Positions 55,778-64,000 of a DNA stretch of 64,000 bases are shown in pieces; position 1 is the first letter of the stretch; each line of letters begins with the position of its first letter. Both the position numbers and the translations under genes were made by a program. Source of the DNA: Pseudoalteromonas luteoviolacea (GTDB lineage: Bacteria > Pseudomonadota > Gammaproteobacteria > Enterobacterales > Alteromonadaceae); the NCBI RefSeq assembly GCF_001696455.1, contig NZ_MAUJ01000002.1, forward strand, positions 1 to 64,000, written 5' to 3'. Below the pieces are notes generated by a model, which worked only from the letters and a program-made list of their open reading frames with translations, was not told the origin of the DNA and searched no databases.

Positions 55778-55939
55778 TTACACTTCAATATAACATCGGT
55801 CAAAGTTTGCACAGCTAGGGCGATTTGATACTCCAGCATCTAATCCAGCACCACCAATTTTGGGGGTTTGGTTTTTATCAACTGGCTGAAGATTAGAAGA
55901 TAGGTTTTTAACTTTTTTCTTGTTTAATAGTAACTTCAT
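55778..55939 (-). CDS. RiPP/double-glycine-type precursor peptide B (53 aa)
   Basis: A 53-aa peptide on the minus strand. The leader is KLLLNKKKVKNLSSN, then QTPKIGG ending at residue 30. The 23-residue core has Cys43 and Cys49 (SCANFDRC, C-X5-C) and ends IEV. AAGGAAA lies 6 bases before the ATG and a strong hairpin lies beyond its stop. It shares with the peptide at 44018-44173 the basic LK/KN-LS leader, the TPK-(I/V)-(A)GG end and the C-X5-C spacing. The two differ elsewhere, so they look like related precursors of one system. No modification or export gene is adjacent. Confidence 0.7.
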   Translation of the reverse strand: MKLLLNKKKVKNLSSNLQPVDKNQTPKIGGAGLDAGVSNRPSCANFDRCYIEV

Positions 55940-56305
55940 TTTGCTTTCCTTATTTGTTTATTATTTCACCAACAAGGTAATCACAATAGTTTCACATTGT
56001 AAATATTTTATTTTAAAAATTCACTATATGAAAAATATTATTTTCAAAAACATATTCTTAATGTACAAGTATTCTTTGCAAAAGAGCCAACTCGGCTAGG
56101 TGCGGCCAATTCGCTACTTCATCAAGAAATACGAACAGCAAAAGGTTACAAAGCAAGGATCAGTTATTCGCAATAAGCATTAAATTAATAGACCTCAATG
56201 CCCAGCAGGTTTGAAAAGCAAAGTTTATTCGAATATCCGGCATTGTTGACACGAAACCACATAATTTAATATTGTATTCTTTGAACTTGAAAAAGGGGTT
56301 TATCA
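55940..56305. other. Intergenic region with promoter of precursor B
   Basis: 366 bp, strongly AT-rich next to the precursor B start. TTGACA at 56246-56251 could be a -35 for the small gene at 56306, with a weak TAATAT at 56267-56272. No other ORF is convincing. Confidence 0.35.
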
Positions 56306-56497
56306 ATGGACTACAGTAACCTACTAGATGGAATTATTTTATTGACTAGCGGTATCACAATTTCTTTATTTGGATCAGGTAAATTATTTCCGCACCTTGG
56401 TGGCCATGAACACGCCAGTAAAATGAAACTGGTTGTAACAACGGGTTTAATGATATCACTTGGCGGTTTCGTGCAGCTAGTAAGGCAATTGGTTTAG
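56306..56497 (+). CDS. Small membrane protein (63 aa), hypothetical
   Basis: Two hydrophobic stretches (residues 8-22 and 44-60) flank a short polar loop with His/Gly (FPHLGGHEHASK). A weak AAGGGG-like site precedes the ATG. It may be a small inner-membrane protein. No family is recognised. Confidence 0.5.
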   Translation: MDYSNLLDGIILLTSGITISLFGSGKLFPHLGGHEHASKMKLVVTTGLMISLGGFVQLVRQLV

Positions 56498-56649
56498 TAA
56501 ATTTGCAAAAGCCGTCTAATAAATAAAATAATGTTGATACCAATTACTATTGTCGGCAGTTTTTCAAGCGTACTTTATTGGTATCGTACTAAATGAACAC
56601 TAACCAATGTATCAAAAATGACATCAAAATTTGGGGTGGTTAGATACTT

Positions 56650-57180
56650 ATGAAAACAGACAAAACGTCTCAGCTTTTATGGTTCACCTTTCTAGTTTTA
56701 GGTATATGGTTTTCGTTCGAAACTGTGGATAGAACCTTTTATGGTTTAGAGCTTGTGATTGGAACTGCTTTAATTGGTCTTGTTATAGGCCTTGCTTTAC
56801 ATAAAAAGCGCAACCCATCTGAACTATGGGACAGTTTTGTAGACAAAAGAAACTTTTTTAGAAGTCAGCGCCGAACAACATATATGTTCTTTTTTCTAAC
56901 CATTGTCGGACTCTTAAATTCTTATGCATTTATTGAAGAGCCGAAGTTCTTAGAAACTGAAATTACCGAAAAGCGAATAAGTAGAAGTAAATCAACAAGC
57001 CATATCTTGATTATTTCCCCAAAAAATCTCGGGACGCACGAACTAAAAGTAAGTAAGGAATTTTGGAATTCTCACTCAGTCGGCAATCGGCTTCAAATTG
57101 AAGTTAGGGAAAATCTGTTAGGTTTTTTTGTAATTACCGATTATAAACCAGTTAGCAATCAACCAAAGAGGGATTATTAG
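56650..57180 (+). CDS. Membrane protein of unknown function, resembles the 5936-6451 protein
   Basis: A 176-aa protein with about three hydrophobic segments (near residues 8-24, 32-50 and 75-95) and a C-terminal soluble domain. The domain has K-R-I-S, ISPKNLGTHELKVSKEFW and ENLLGFFVI. The order and spacing recall the C-terminal domain of the protein at 5936-6451 (K-V-I-D, KLIVSKKEF, EGLLGLLYK). The likeness is by eye. Function unknown. Confidence 0.55.
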   Translation: MKTDKTSQLLWFTFLVLGIWFSFETVDRTFYGLELVIGTALIGLVIGLALHKKRNPSELWDSFVDKRNFFRSQRRTTYMFFFLTIVGLLNSYAFIEEPKFLETEITEKRISRSKSTSHILIISPKNLGTHELKVSKEFWNSHSVGNRLQIEVRENLLGFFVITDYKPVSNQPKRDY

Positions 57181-57619
57181 TTTTCAAACCAAGTTTAAAT
57201 CAATAAATAATAGCGCCTCATGAATACAATAGCGCAAAGAAATATTAGTAACGATATTTATAAGAGCAGTCCTTTTATAACTGAGTAACATGGCGCGTCT
57301 GTATTTATACCTCTTGGTTTCATATTGGCAATTCACTAAGTGGGTCCTTTCACCATGCTGTTTATCTATCTCTATCCGCTGCATGCTATTATCAGTATAT
57401 TTTTGTGTTTTAGACGCTAAACTTGAAGCCAATTTTTTCAAGCGTTTTAGGTATTTACACCAGTTGTGTCAATTAGCAGTGTTTTATATATTGTTTCCAA
57501 AGCCTCGCTGTAAGATACACATAGCAAACAATGTGCATAGAAAGTCAGCATTTCGGTTCATAGTCATTGATTTAGCGAGATAGTTTTCACCACTTAGACA
57601 AACGAGACATGATTAATTT
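57181..57619. other. Region without a convincing gene
   Basis: 439 bp. A 97-codon plus-strand frame (57290-57583) begins LYLYLLVSYWQFTKWVLSPCC, which faintly recalls YidD, but the family's Cys-rich core is not preserved and no ribosome binding site is visible. It may be a decayed remnant. Nothing else is recognised. Confidence 0.35.
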
Positions 57620-58150
57620 ATGTTTAGATTCTGTTTTTTGATTTTTACTATTATTAGTTTCTCAGCTTTAGCCCTGCCGCTTGGAGGGTATTGGAAGCCA
57701 GGGTTTAGACAATCTATTTGTTTAATGGAGCAGCAAACGGATGTGAAAATATCATCAGAATTTAAGTTACATGTGCTTGCCAGCTTCTCTTATATGGGAA
57801 AAGGATACAAATTATCTGAGCAACAAAAAATTCATGATTTTAAAAAAGGAAGCCATGTTTTGGGCTTCTACATTATTCGGGCAATAGATAATATGGTCAA
57901 TAAAGTTGATTCCTCCTTAGACGTCTACGTAGATGGAGAGAAATTAAATAAATCGGAGAGTGCAGACGGTCAATATTTTTTTGTAACTGGCCAAAAAGTA
58001 GCGGCGGTTCTTGAACGAGCAAGTAGATCTCACGCTTTTAACGTAGAGCTCAAATCTGCATCGGGAAAAGTGTACCCAGTTGAGTTTAATAATGAGCAGC
58101 TTTCTTTAGGTACAAAAATGTATTTCACTTGCTCAAAAAACATCACATAA
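57620..58150 (+). CDS. Small secreted protein of unknown function (176 aa)
   Basis: A signal peptide (FCFLIFTIISFSALALP) is followed by a mixed alpha/beta body with two cysteines (QSICLMEQ and YFTCSKN) that could form a disulfide. No family is recognised. No strong ribosome binding site is visible. Confidence 0.55.
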   Translation: MFRFCFLIFTIISFSALALPLGGYWKPGFRQSICLMEQQTDVKISSEFKLHVLASFSYMGKGYKLSEQQKIHDFKKGSHVLGFYIIRAIDNMVNKVDSSLDVYVDGEKLNKSESADGQYFFVTGQKVAAVLERASRSHAFNVELKSASGKVYPVEFNNEQLSLGTKMYFTCSKNIT

Positions 58151-58261
58151 ATAAACATGTAAACTTAGTTATTCGACCTGCTGGCTTCACGCGCGGGATC
58201 AAATTTATTTAATCACAATATACACTTGGTTAGTGCCATATAAATTTAATTGAACATCCCA

Positions 58262-58291
58262 TGAAAAACCCACTCGAATTGGGAGTGGGTT
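58262..58291 (-). terminator. Intrinsic terminator of the amidohydrolase gene
   Basis: AACCCACTC (58267-58275) and GAGTGGGTT (58283-58291) form a perfect 9-bp stem with a 7-nt loop. On the minus strand the stem is followed by a run of T (TTTTTCAT), fitting an intrinsic terminator 35 bases after the stop of the gene at 58326. Confidence 0.78.
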
Positions 58292-58325
58292 AATTTAAAA
58301 ATTGTTACTTGTGGAACACTACTTT

Positions 58326-61118
58326 TTAGAGAGTACCAATTGGGTTAGGTTTATCAACACAGTGAGTGACTGCATAAGCCGCAATTCTATAATTACTACC
58401 TAAACATAAACCCACTTTGTAGGTTTTACCTGACTCTAGGTTGAGGTCATCTAGGTCGATGCGACTTTTTGATAACTCATCAAATGTCAGGTTTTTATAA
58501 TAGTAGACACCCGTATGCTTGCTCGTTCCTTGTGTTGAATCGTCCCCTTCTAAATTTGGTGCGCCCTGGCCATTACCCCAACCATAGTTGGTGTTAACAT
58601 CTGTAATAAACAACCAGCAAGTACTATGTTCAGGTTCTTTTATGCCCGGCGGTACCTCAAAACTAACAGAACCAGATGATCTGAATAGATGTAATTCGTT
58701 AATGCTCGTTTTATAGTTCACTTCAGATGTGCCACTGCATTTATCAATAAATGCTTTTGTTGCAATCACATCCGCTTGTTTTGATTGTAAATAAACACCT
58801 GCAACTAAATAAAAACAGCTTAAACTTTCAAAATCACCAAGAAATGTCTCGAACTGGGAATTAAAATACACGCTATTCATTGACTCAGTATACTTAGGAG
58901 TTAATGCATCGCCATTCTCATCTTGCAGCTGATACCAAATTTGGGCCTCAACGCCTTTTGGTGGTGAAACTTTTGGCCCTGTATATTTAAAGGCCACGGT
59001 TTTGCTGTCATTGTCCCATGAAATGTTAGACAGGTATGATTCTTGAGGCTGTGCAAATACTTGTTTACCTCCTTTAAAAGTTTTAAGCACAGGAATGTTA
59101 CGCATACCTTGTGCAGGGTAAGCCATATTTTTGCGGTTTTGATACCTCAGCGGTGACTCTGCCAAAATCGTGAAGTCCGCGCATTTACCAACTTCCAACG
59201 ATCCTACCCATTTATCTGCGTGGCATTGCCAGGCCGCATCATAAGTCATCGCTTTAAGAGCTTGAAATGGCGTAAGTCGTTCATTCGGATTTAATACTTC
59301 TAAGCTTTGGTTTGGCGCACTTTCCATTAACCGAGTGATGGCCTGCTCCATATAACGCAGAGGCCCCATAGGCGTAACACTATAATCACTATGAAGTGTT
59401 ATTCGCATACCATGGTTATTGATGGCTGATGCGCATAAATCTAATTGGTCTGCTCGTTGTTGACCTATAATGGTATTTTTAAAATTCCACCCCCAGTAAC
59501 CGACATGCCCAATAGTAAAACTTGGTGAAATGCCAAGGTGTTCCATTTCAGCCATGGTACTTGGTGAAAGCAAGGAGCAGTGCTCAATCCTATCACGCCG
59601 TTGCTCTTTAGTTTTTTCTGTGATGCCAGCTTGTTTGAAGGCACTGAGCGTTCTGTCAATTGCGTGATCGCCATTAGCATGTGTCATCGTCGGCCAACCA
59701 TAATTATTGGCTATTCTCATTAGTCCATTAAACTCCAATGGATAGCCATAATTAAACAGGCCAGTAATATTTTGCTCTGCTAAATTCTTGATTTTATTTT
59801 TATCTTTATCTGCTTCATTGAAGTCTGACTGTTCGGCTTGGGCAAACACGTCATAGTTTTCATTGCAATCATACGGCGTATACTGATAGCCAGTTAACCC
59901 TTGTGAAGAGCCATCTGCTATTAGCTTTAAAAAAGCAAGATTAAAGTATTCGTCACCTGAGTTGGGCAAACCCAAAGAGCCGATGCTTGTATTCAATTGA
60001 TCCAAACTATCTATCAAATATGCACCGCCTATGCGCACCTTACCCGTTTCGGCATACGCTTTTAAAATCTCTATTTGCTTCTCATCTAGCGCAGCATCCA
60101 ACATATATGTAATGCCGCTAGACACCGCATTTTCAAATAGCTTCTCTAACTCTTGTACAATTCGTTTTTTTGCTTGTGGCTTAAGTTTGTACGTTACCTT
60201 ATTTTCGTCATCTTCCTCAGCTTCGACCTTTTCACAGTCATATTTTTCTATCAGAACTTCTAAAACTGGCACCATCTCCGAGAGTTCTTCAAGTACCCCG
60301 TTGTGACCTGTGCTAACTTCTTTTTTATCAGGGTACTTACTGCTATTTTCATTGCCTTCATTGCCTTCATTGCCTTCATTGCCTTCATTGCCTTCATTGC
60401 CTTCATTGCCTTCATTGCCTTCATTGCCTTCATTGCCTTCATTGCCTTCAGCATTATAATCGTCAATGACCTTAATCGCCGCATTATTAATATATGCCAA
60501 ATGTCCTGATGTATTTGTAATGTAAATCGGCACAGAATTAGATATGCCATCTAACGTGTCCGCATTTATAACTTTATTCCCAGAAGAGAATAATGAAGGG
60601 TCCATATTATGTCCTAGAATCCAACCTTCACCAGCTGTTATCTTCGCTGCTTTTTCTGTCAAGACCTTTTTAATCCATTCAAAGTTATATTCCTGTTTGG
60701 GAAACACATTCTCCCGCAGTTGCTGACCATAAAAAGGGCTTAAATCTAACCCTGTATTAATTACTGCGCTGGGAATAATATGCACATGAGGTTCAATAAA
60801 TGCTGGAATTAAAGTGGCAGAACCTTCTATTTTAATCTCAGGATCTGAGTCTGAGAAATTTGGTTTTACATCTTCAAAACTACCTACAGCAAAAATTTTT
60901 CCGTCTTTAATACCAATTGCTTCGACGTTTTCATTCATTCCCTCCCGCATTGTTAAAATTGTGCCGCCATTTACAGCGTGCATAATAAAACTCTCTGGCG
61001 CGTTATCTTCGGTTTGATCATTCAATTCGAAAGACGGGTTAAAACCTTTTGGCAATAAGCTCTGCCATAATTTACTGCCACAAGCGCAGTTAAATAATTG
61101 ATTACATTTGTGAGCCAT
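58326..61118 (-). CDS. Amidohydrolase family 3 (YtcJ-like) protein with EGN repeat
   Basis: About 930 aa. The TIM-barrel amidohydrolase-3 core has FIEPHVHIIPSA (metal H-x-H), MTHANGDHAID, DRIEHCSLL and LHSDYSVTPMGP. A short Cys cluster lies at the N-terminus (CNQLFNCACGS). Residues about 224-256 are eleven Glu-Gly-Asn repeats in an acidic insertion. About 270 residues after the barrel form an extra domain of unknown type. I chose ATG 61118 because AAGGA sits 9 bases upstream. No signal peptide is seen, so it is probably cytoplasmic. The substrate is unknown; family members hydrolyse amides or related C-N bonds. Confidence 0.85.
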   Translation of the reverse strand: MAHKCNQLFNCACGSKLWQSLLPKGFNPSFELNDQTEDNAPESFIMHAVNGGTILTMREGMNENVEAIGIKDGKIFAVGSFEDVKPNFSDSDPEIKIEGSATLIPAFIEPHVHIIPSAVINTGLDLSPFYGQQLRENVFPKQEYNFEWIKKVLTEKAAKITAGEGWILGHNMDPSLFSSGNKVINADTLDGISNSVPIYITNTSGHLAYINNAAIKVIDDYNAEGNEGNEGNEGNEGNEGNEGNEGNEGNEGNEGNENSSKYPDKKEVSTGHNGVLEELSEMVPVLEVLIEKYDCEKVEAEEDDENKVTYKLKPQAKKRIVQELEKLFENAVSSGITYMLDAALDEKQIEILKAYAETGKVRIGGAYLIDSLDQLNTSIGSLGLPNSGDEYFNLAFLKLIADGSSQGLTGYQYTPYDCNENYDVFAQAEQSDFNEADKDKNKIKNLAEQNITGLFNYGYPLEFNGLMRIANNYGWPTMTHANGDHAIDRTLSAFKQAGITEKTKEQRRDRIEHCSLLSPSTMAEMEHLGISPSFTIGHVGYWGWNFKNTIIGQQRADQLDLCASAINNHGMRITLHSDYSVTPMGPLRYMEQAITRLMESAPNQSLEVLNPNERLTPFQALKAMTYDAAWQCHADKWVGSLEVGKCADFTILAESPLRYQNRKNMAYPAQGMRNIPVLKTFKGGKQVFAQPQESYLSNISWDNDSKTVAFKYTGPKVSPPKGVEAQIWYQLQDENGDALTPKYTESMNSVYFNSQFETFLGDFESLSCFYLVAGVYLQSKQADVIATKAFIDKCSGTSEVNYKTSINELHLFRSSGSVSFEVPPGIKEPEHSTCWLFITDVNTNYGWGNGQGAPNLEGDDSTQGTSKHTGVYYYKNLTFDELSKSRIDLDDLNLESGKTYKVGLCLGSNYRIAAYAVTHCVDKPNPIGTL
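60351..60449. repeat. 11-unit perfect 9-bp tandem repeat inside the amidohydrolase gene
   Basis: The plus-strand unit ATTGCCTTC repeats eleven times without interruption (99 bp). On the coding strand it reads GAAGGCAAT (Glu-Gly-Asn). Because the unit is a multiple of three, slippage changes protein length but not frame. Confidence 0.97.
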
Positions 61119-61807
61119 GGTTCTGTCCTTAATCGGTGTTGATAGCACGTTTATCATCTAGGAATTTATTAATAAAGCCCAAATCGCTGTGCACCTAGCA
61201 ATGAATAAGCTATTAATAAATTAACCTAAATATAAAATTTCTATGGGTATAGTAATATTGAACTCTAAAAACATTAGCACTCAACAACCGCTACAAACAT
61301 TACATATTGTTACATGCAGTTGGGCATCATCTATCAATTAATTAGTGCACTGATAACAACAGAAAACCCCTCGTTTGCATTCTTGGCGAACAAAATACGT
61401 TTTACATTGATATTCAAAAAGGCGTCGGGTACATGACTCTGTATAGGTTGACTGATATATGCAGAACATCGGCATTCTCAAATTTTATACTACCAAATCG
61501 CTATTCATTGCTGCTGATATACGGAATGACCAAGGCCTATCTGACCTTGAATACTAAGGGGTTTCCAGCGCTACAGTTTAGGTACAGCGTTCTGCGCACC
61601 TAACTAAGGACACCTTATCAAGGTTTTTTGTTTATGCTTCGCGTTCGAAAAATCACTGTTAGTTGTATGCAGCCATTCTAAGTTGTCATAGTTCAGTTTC
61701 GTCATTTCACATTCTGGTTCGATCAAATTTTTACTTTATACCTACCCTTGAGTATGTATAATGCAACCAACATACATACCAGTAGGTATATATAATTCAG
61801 GTGGAAC
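61119..61807. promoter_or_regulatory. Long intergenic region with a possible TetR-type operator before the second RND operon
   Basis: 689 bp without a convincing gene. Near the right end, TATAAT at 61757-61762 is a good -10 box. Just downstream, ATACC-AGTA-GGTAT (61776-61789) within ACATACATACC...GGTATATAT is an imperfect palindrome like TetR/AcrR sites. No TetR gene is in the window. AGGTGG at 61800-61805 is the binding site of the gene at 61808. Confidence 0.5.
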
Positions 61808-63097
61808 ATGAACAAATCAACTTTCAAAATTGCTAATGCACAACGCATCCTTAATGGCTCATTGGCTATGCCATTTGCGGCTTTAATTCTCTTTTCTCCG
61901 TATTTGTTTGCTCAAACGCAGCCAAAAGTAGCGGTGGAAGTAAAAACAGTATCAACAAGCACCATTTATGATTGGGCATTCAGTGAAGGGTTAGCTCAAG
62001 GCATTCGCCGAGAGTATTTGAATTTCGAAACAGATGGAAAAATTACGTTTATTGCTGAGGATCAGAATGGTATTGACGTGCGAGCAGGCAGTCATGTGAT
62101 TGGTCCTAAAGCTGGAGAAAACTTTGGTCAACTGTTGGCAAGAGTTGATGAACGTAAAGATTTGGAGTCCGTGAAAAACTATGAGGCGGCACTCAGATCT
62201 GCTCAGTTATCCATTTCACTTTCAGAGTCACGTATCAAGCAGGCAGAAAACAATTACAACTTAGCAAAAACGAGTTTTGAGAGAACAGAAGCGGTGTGGA
62301 AACAAAAGCTAATTCCAAAAGAGCAATACGAATCATCTAAAACCGAGCTTCTTAATGCGCAAGAAACGTTGAAAACAGCGAAAACAGAATTGGCGAATGC
62401 AAAAAACCAAGAAAAATCGGCAATTGCTCAGTTAAACCAAGCAAAGCTTGGCTTAGAAAAGACAAGTATCTTTGCGCCTTTTGATGGAGTGCTTCGCAAA
62501 GTAAATGTCAGAGAAGGTGACTTTTGGGCAGGGCCTTCCGCTAGCGTGTCTGATCGAGAAAAAGAAGTTACATCTGCAATGGTTGTAGTCGACAATAGTC
62601 AATATGAAGTGACTCTCAATGTGCCTTATTACGCCGCTGGAAAGTTAAAAGAGAACCAACCTGTCTACATTAGTTGGAGCGCTGCTTTACTATCGAAATC
62701 TGCGCAATCTCAATTTGGCGACGAGCTTGTCGCGCACGGTAAAATATTTTCGGTTAGCCCGAGTATCAGTTTGGAACAAAGGGCCATTGAAGTAAAAGTT
62801 CATACAAACAAGGGCGCAGAGCTATTGAAGGACGGCATGCATGTTATGGCATGGATCTTAGTCGATAAAAAAGAGCAGGTACTAATGGTGCCAGATGAGG
62901 CCATGGTGGTGAGAAACAACAAACCTTATGTGTTTGTTGAGCAAGATGGTAAAGCGAAACTGACCAAAATTGAAACTGGCATAGAAGGTCTAGATAACGT
63001 TGAAGTTATCTCTGGTCTCTCAAAAGGCATGAAAGTGATTACAGTTGGCAAGCACAAGTTAGTTGATGGAACTGAAATTAGATTAGTTCAGGAGTAA
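61808..63097 (+). CDS. RND efflux periplasmic adaptor (second system)
   Basis: A 429-aa membrane fusion protein with an N-terminal signal-like stretch (MPFAALILFSPYLFAQ). Two long coiled-coil segments (about 120-215, rich in Lys/Glu/Ala) form the hairpin. The second lipoyl half is TSIFAPFDGVLRKVNVREGD, followed by a beta-barrel and membrane-proximal domain. It heads an operon with an RND pump 7 bp downstream. It is not the same family branch as the adaptor at 23830. Confidence 0.9.
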   Translation: MNKSTFKIANAQRILNGSLAMPFAALILFSPYLFAQTQPKVAVEVKTVSTSTIYDWAFSEGLAQGIRREYLNFETDGKITFIAEDQNGIDVRAGSHVIGPKAGENFGQLLARVDERKDLESVKNYEAALRSAQLSISLSESRIKQAENNYNLAKTSFERTEAVWKQKLIPKEQYESSKTELLNAQETLKTAKTELANAKNQEKSAIAQLNQAKLGLEKTSIFAPFDGVLRKVNVREGDFWAGPSASVSDREKEVTSAMVVVDNSQYEVTLNVPYYAAGKLKENQPVYISWSAALLSKSAQSQFGDELVAHGKIFSVSPSISLEQRAIEVKVHTNKGAELLKDGMHVMAWILVDKKEQVLMVPDEAMVVRNNKPYVFVEQDGKAKLTKIETGIEGLDNVEVISGLSKGMKVITVGKHKLVDGTEIRLVQE

Positions 63098-63104
63098 GTC
63101 ACTA

Positions 63105-64000
63105 ATGAATAAACAATCTTTCGCCTATAAATTATTTGTCGATAAGGTTATTTCGACCTTATTATTGGGGGTTATTGTGCTTGGCGGCGTAATGGCTTAC
63201 AGCTCAATGCTAAAAGAAAACAACCCCGACTTAGAAATCCCTCAAGCTATTATCACCGTGGAGTGGCCAGGAGCGGCTGCTGAGCAAGTCGAGAAAGAAA
63301 TAACAAAACCATTAGAAGACGCGCTCAACGGAGTAAAAGGGCTAAAAAAGCTGCAAAGTGGTTCGCAATTTTCTTTTGCCATCATTGCAGTTGAATTCAC
63401 TACCGAAGTGGCCATTGCGGAGGCTATGCAACAAGTACGCGCCAAAGTAGATGAGGGTAAAGCTGAATTTCCCACTGACGTAAAGAATCCTAAAATAGAG
63501 CAGGTTTCTGTAAACGACTCTCCTGTCATCGAATATATGCTTTACGGCAAACTAGATGACTATGCCTTTAGTCAGGTCGTTAAGAAAATAGAAAAGCGCC
63601 TTGAATCTCACTCAGGGGTAAAGAAGGTTGAAAAAGGAGGCTTTAGAGATACTAGCGTTCACGTTAGGTTACTACCTGATAGGTTACGCTCTTTAGGCAT
63701 TTCTCCTCATGTCATTACTCAGCGCTTACAGCAAGCAAATAAAGATATGAGCTGGGGAGAGTTTGATAGAGGAGAGTCGATAATCCAGCTCTACCTAGCT
63801 GGTAGGTTTGAGAGTGTAGACCAATTACGTCAGCTACCAGTGCACCGAATGGGTGATAATAGAGTGGTGAGGCTAGAAGAGGTCGCCCTCGTATATAAAG
63901 GTCTAGATAAAGTGAAAGACCTTACTTATTTCTCACAGAACGGTGCTGAGTTTGCCAAAGGTGTCTCTTTGGGCATTAAAAAAAGACCGGGTGTAGACAC
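63105..64000 (+). CDS. RND-family efflux permease, 3' end outside window
   Basis: The first 298 residues of an AcrB-like pump. TM1 (VISTLLLGVIVLGGVMAYSS) is followed by the first periplasmic loop with ENNPDLEIPQAIITVEWPGA and EEVALVYKG. The frame is open to the window end. It starts 7 bp after the adaptor stop, so the two are co-transcribed. Confidence 0.92.
   Translation, partial: MNKQSFAYKLFVDKVISTLLLGVIVLGGVMAYSSMLKENNPDLEIPQAIITVEWPGAAAEQVEKEITKPLEDALNGVKGLKKLQSGSQFSFAIIAVEFTTEVAIAEAMQQVRAKVDEGKAEFPTDVKNPKIEQVSVNDSPVIEYMLYGKLDDYAFSQVVKKIEKRLESHSGVKKVEKGGFRDTSVHVRLLPDRLRSLGISPHVITQRLQQANKDMSWGEFDRGESIIQLYLAGRFESVDQLRQLPVHRMGDNRVVRLEEVALVYKGLDKVKDLTYFSQNGAEFAKGVSLGIKKRPGVD

Noticed and set aside
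57290..57583. 97-codon frame with a start resembling YidD (LVSYWQF...LSPCC)
   Set aside because: The Cys-rich core and later conserved motifs are not kept in any one frame, and there is no ribosome binding site; at most a decayed remnant.
60351..60449. Possible CRISPR array
   Set aside because: The units are 9 bp with no spacers; it is a coding microsatellite.
60260..60550. Open frames on both strands of Met-Lys-Ala or Ile-Ala-Phe repeats
   Set aside because: They are shadows of the 9-bp repeat in the amidohydrolase gene.
1..64000. tRNA or rRNA genes
   Set aside because: No cloverleaf or rRNA-like segments were seen in the intergenic regions when read by eye.

Overview
The window looks like chromosomal DNA of a marine gammaproteobacterium, most likely Pseudoalteromonas or a close Alteromonadales relative. 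This is inferred from low GC, the gene families present (MipA/OmpV, DUF1501/DUF1800, GlxA-type AraC regulators, many secreted proteins and RND pumps) and the TonB-less outer-membrane context; no rRNA or other marker gene is present. I saw no rRNA, tRNA or CRISPR array.

Region 1 (0-7.1 kb) is an accessory or defence segment. It has a REP-associated-type (Y1/HUH) transposase cut by the window start, a 21-bp tandem repeat, the 3' end of a xerD-like recombinase gene, an OLD nuclease plus UvrD-like helicase pair that forms a Gabija anti-phage system, an Rhs tip fragment with a small membrane protein, and a decayed LMW phosphatase gene.

Region 2 (7.2-24 kb) holds mostly regulatory and envelope genes. 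These are cytochrome b561 with a membrane LytTR regulator; a Tat-exported DUF1501 protein and DUF1800 lipoprotein next to an OmpR/histidine-kinase pair, with the same palindrome (ATACAA-N2-TTGTAT) before both transcription units; an S9 peptidase lipoprotein; DUF2975 with a YozG-like repressor; a 1092-aa beta-propeller histidine kinase; an HD protein; and a GlxA-type regulator.

Region 3 (23-33.7 kb) begins with a six-gene run: MipA, periplasmic adaptor, RND pump, response regulator, kinase and GNAT. A glycosyltransferase, a membrane protein and a lone periplasmic binding protein follow. Region 4 (33.7-43.5 kb, mostly minus strand) has a CofD/YvcK-like protein, a tightly overlapping CheY-MoxR-DUF58-TgpA-NhaC-type operon, an SBP_bac_3-like protein and a dicarboxylate/amino-acid symporter.

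Region 5 (44-58 kb) is rich in unassigned secreted or membrane proteins. It is bracketed by two unannotated small genes (44018-44173 plus; 55778-55939 minus). Both encode about 50-aa peptides with a Lys-rich N-terminus, a TPK-hydrophobic-(A)GG leader end and a short core with two cysteines spaced C-X5-C. They look like precursors of a ribosomal peptide natural product (RiPP or double-glycine secreted peptide) and are the most novel item here. Between them lie a CadC-like membrane regulator, a 1473-aa FG-GAP secreted protein with a partner, and two other exported proteins.

Region 6 (58.3-64 kb) has an amidohydrolase-3 protein carrying an 11-unit 9-bp in-frame repeat (Glu-Gly-Asn), and the start of a second RND efflux operon that runs off the window.
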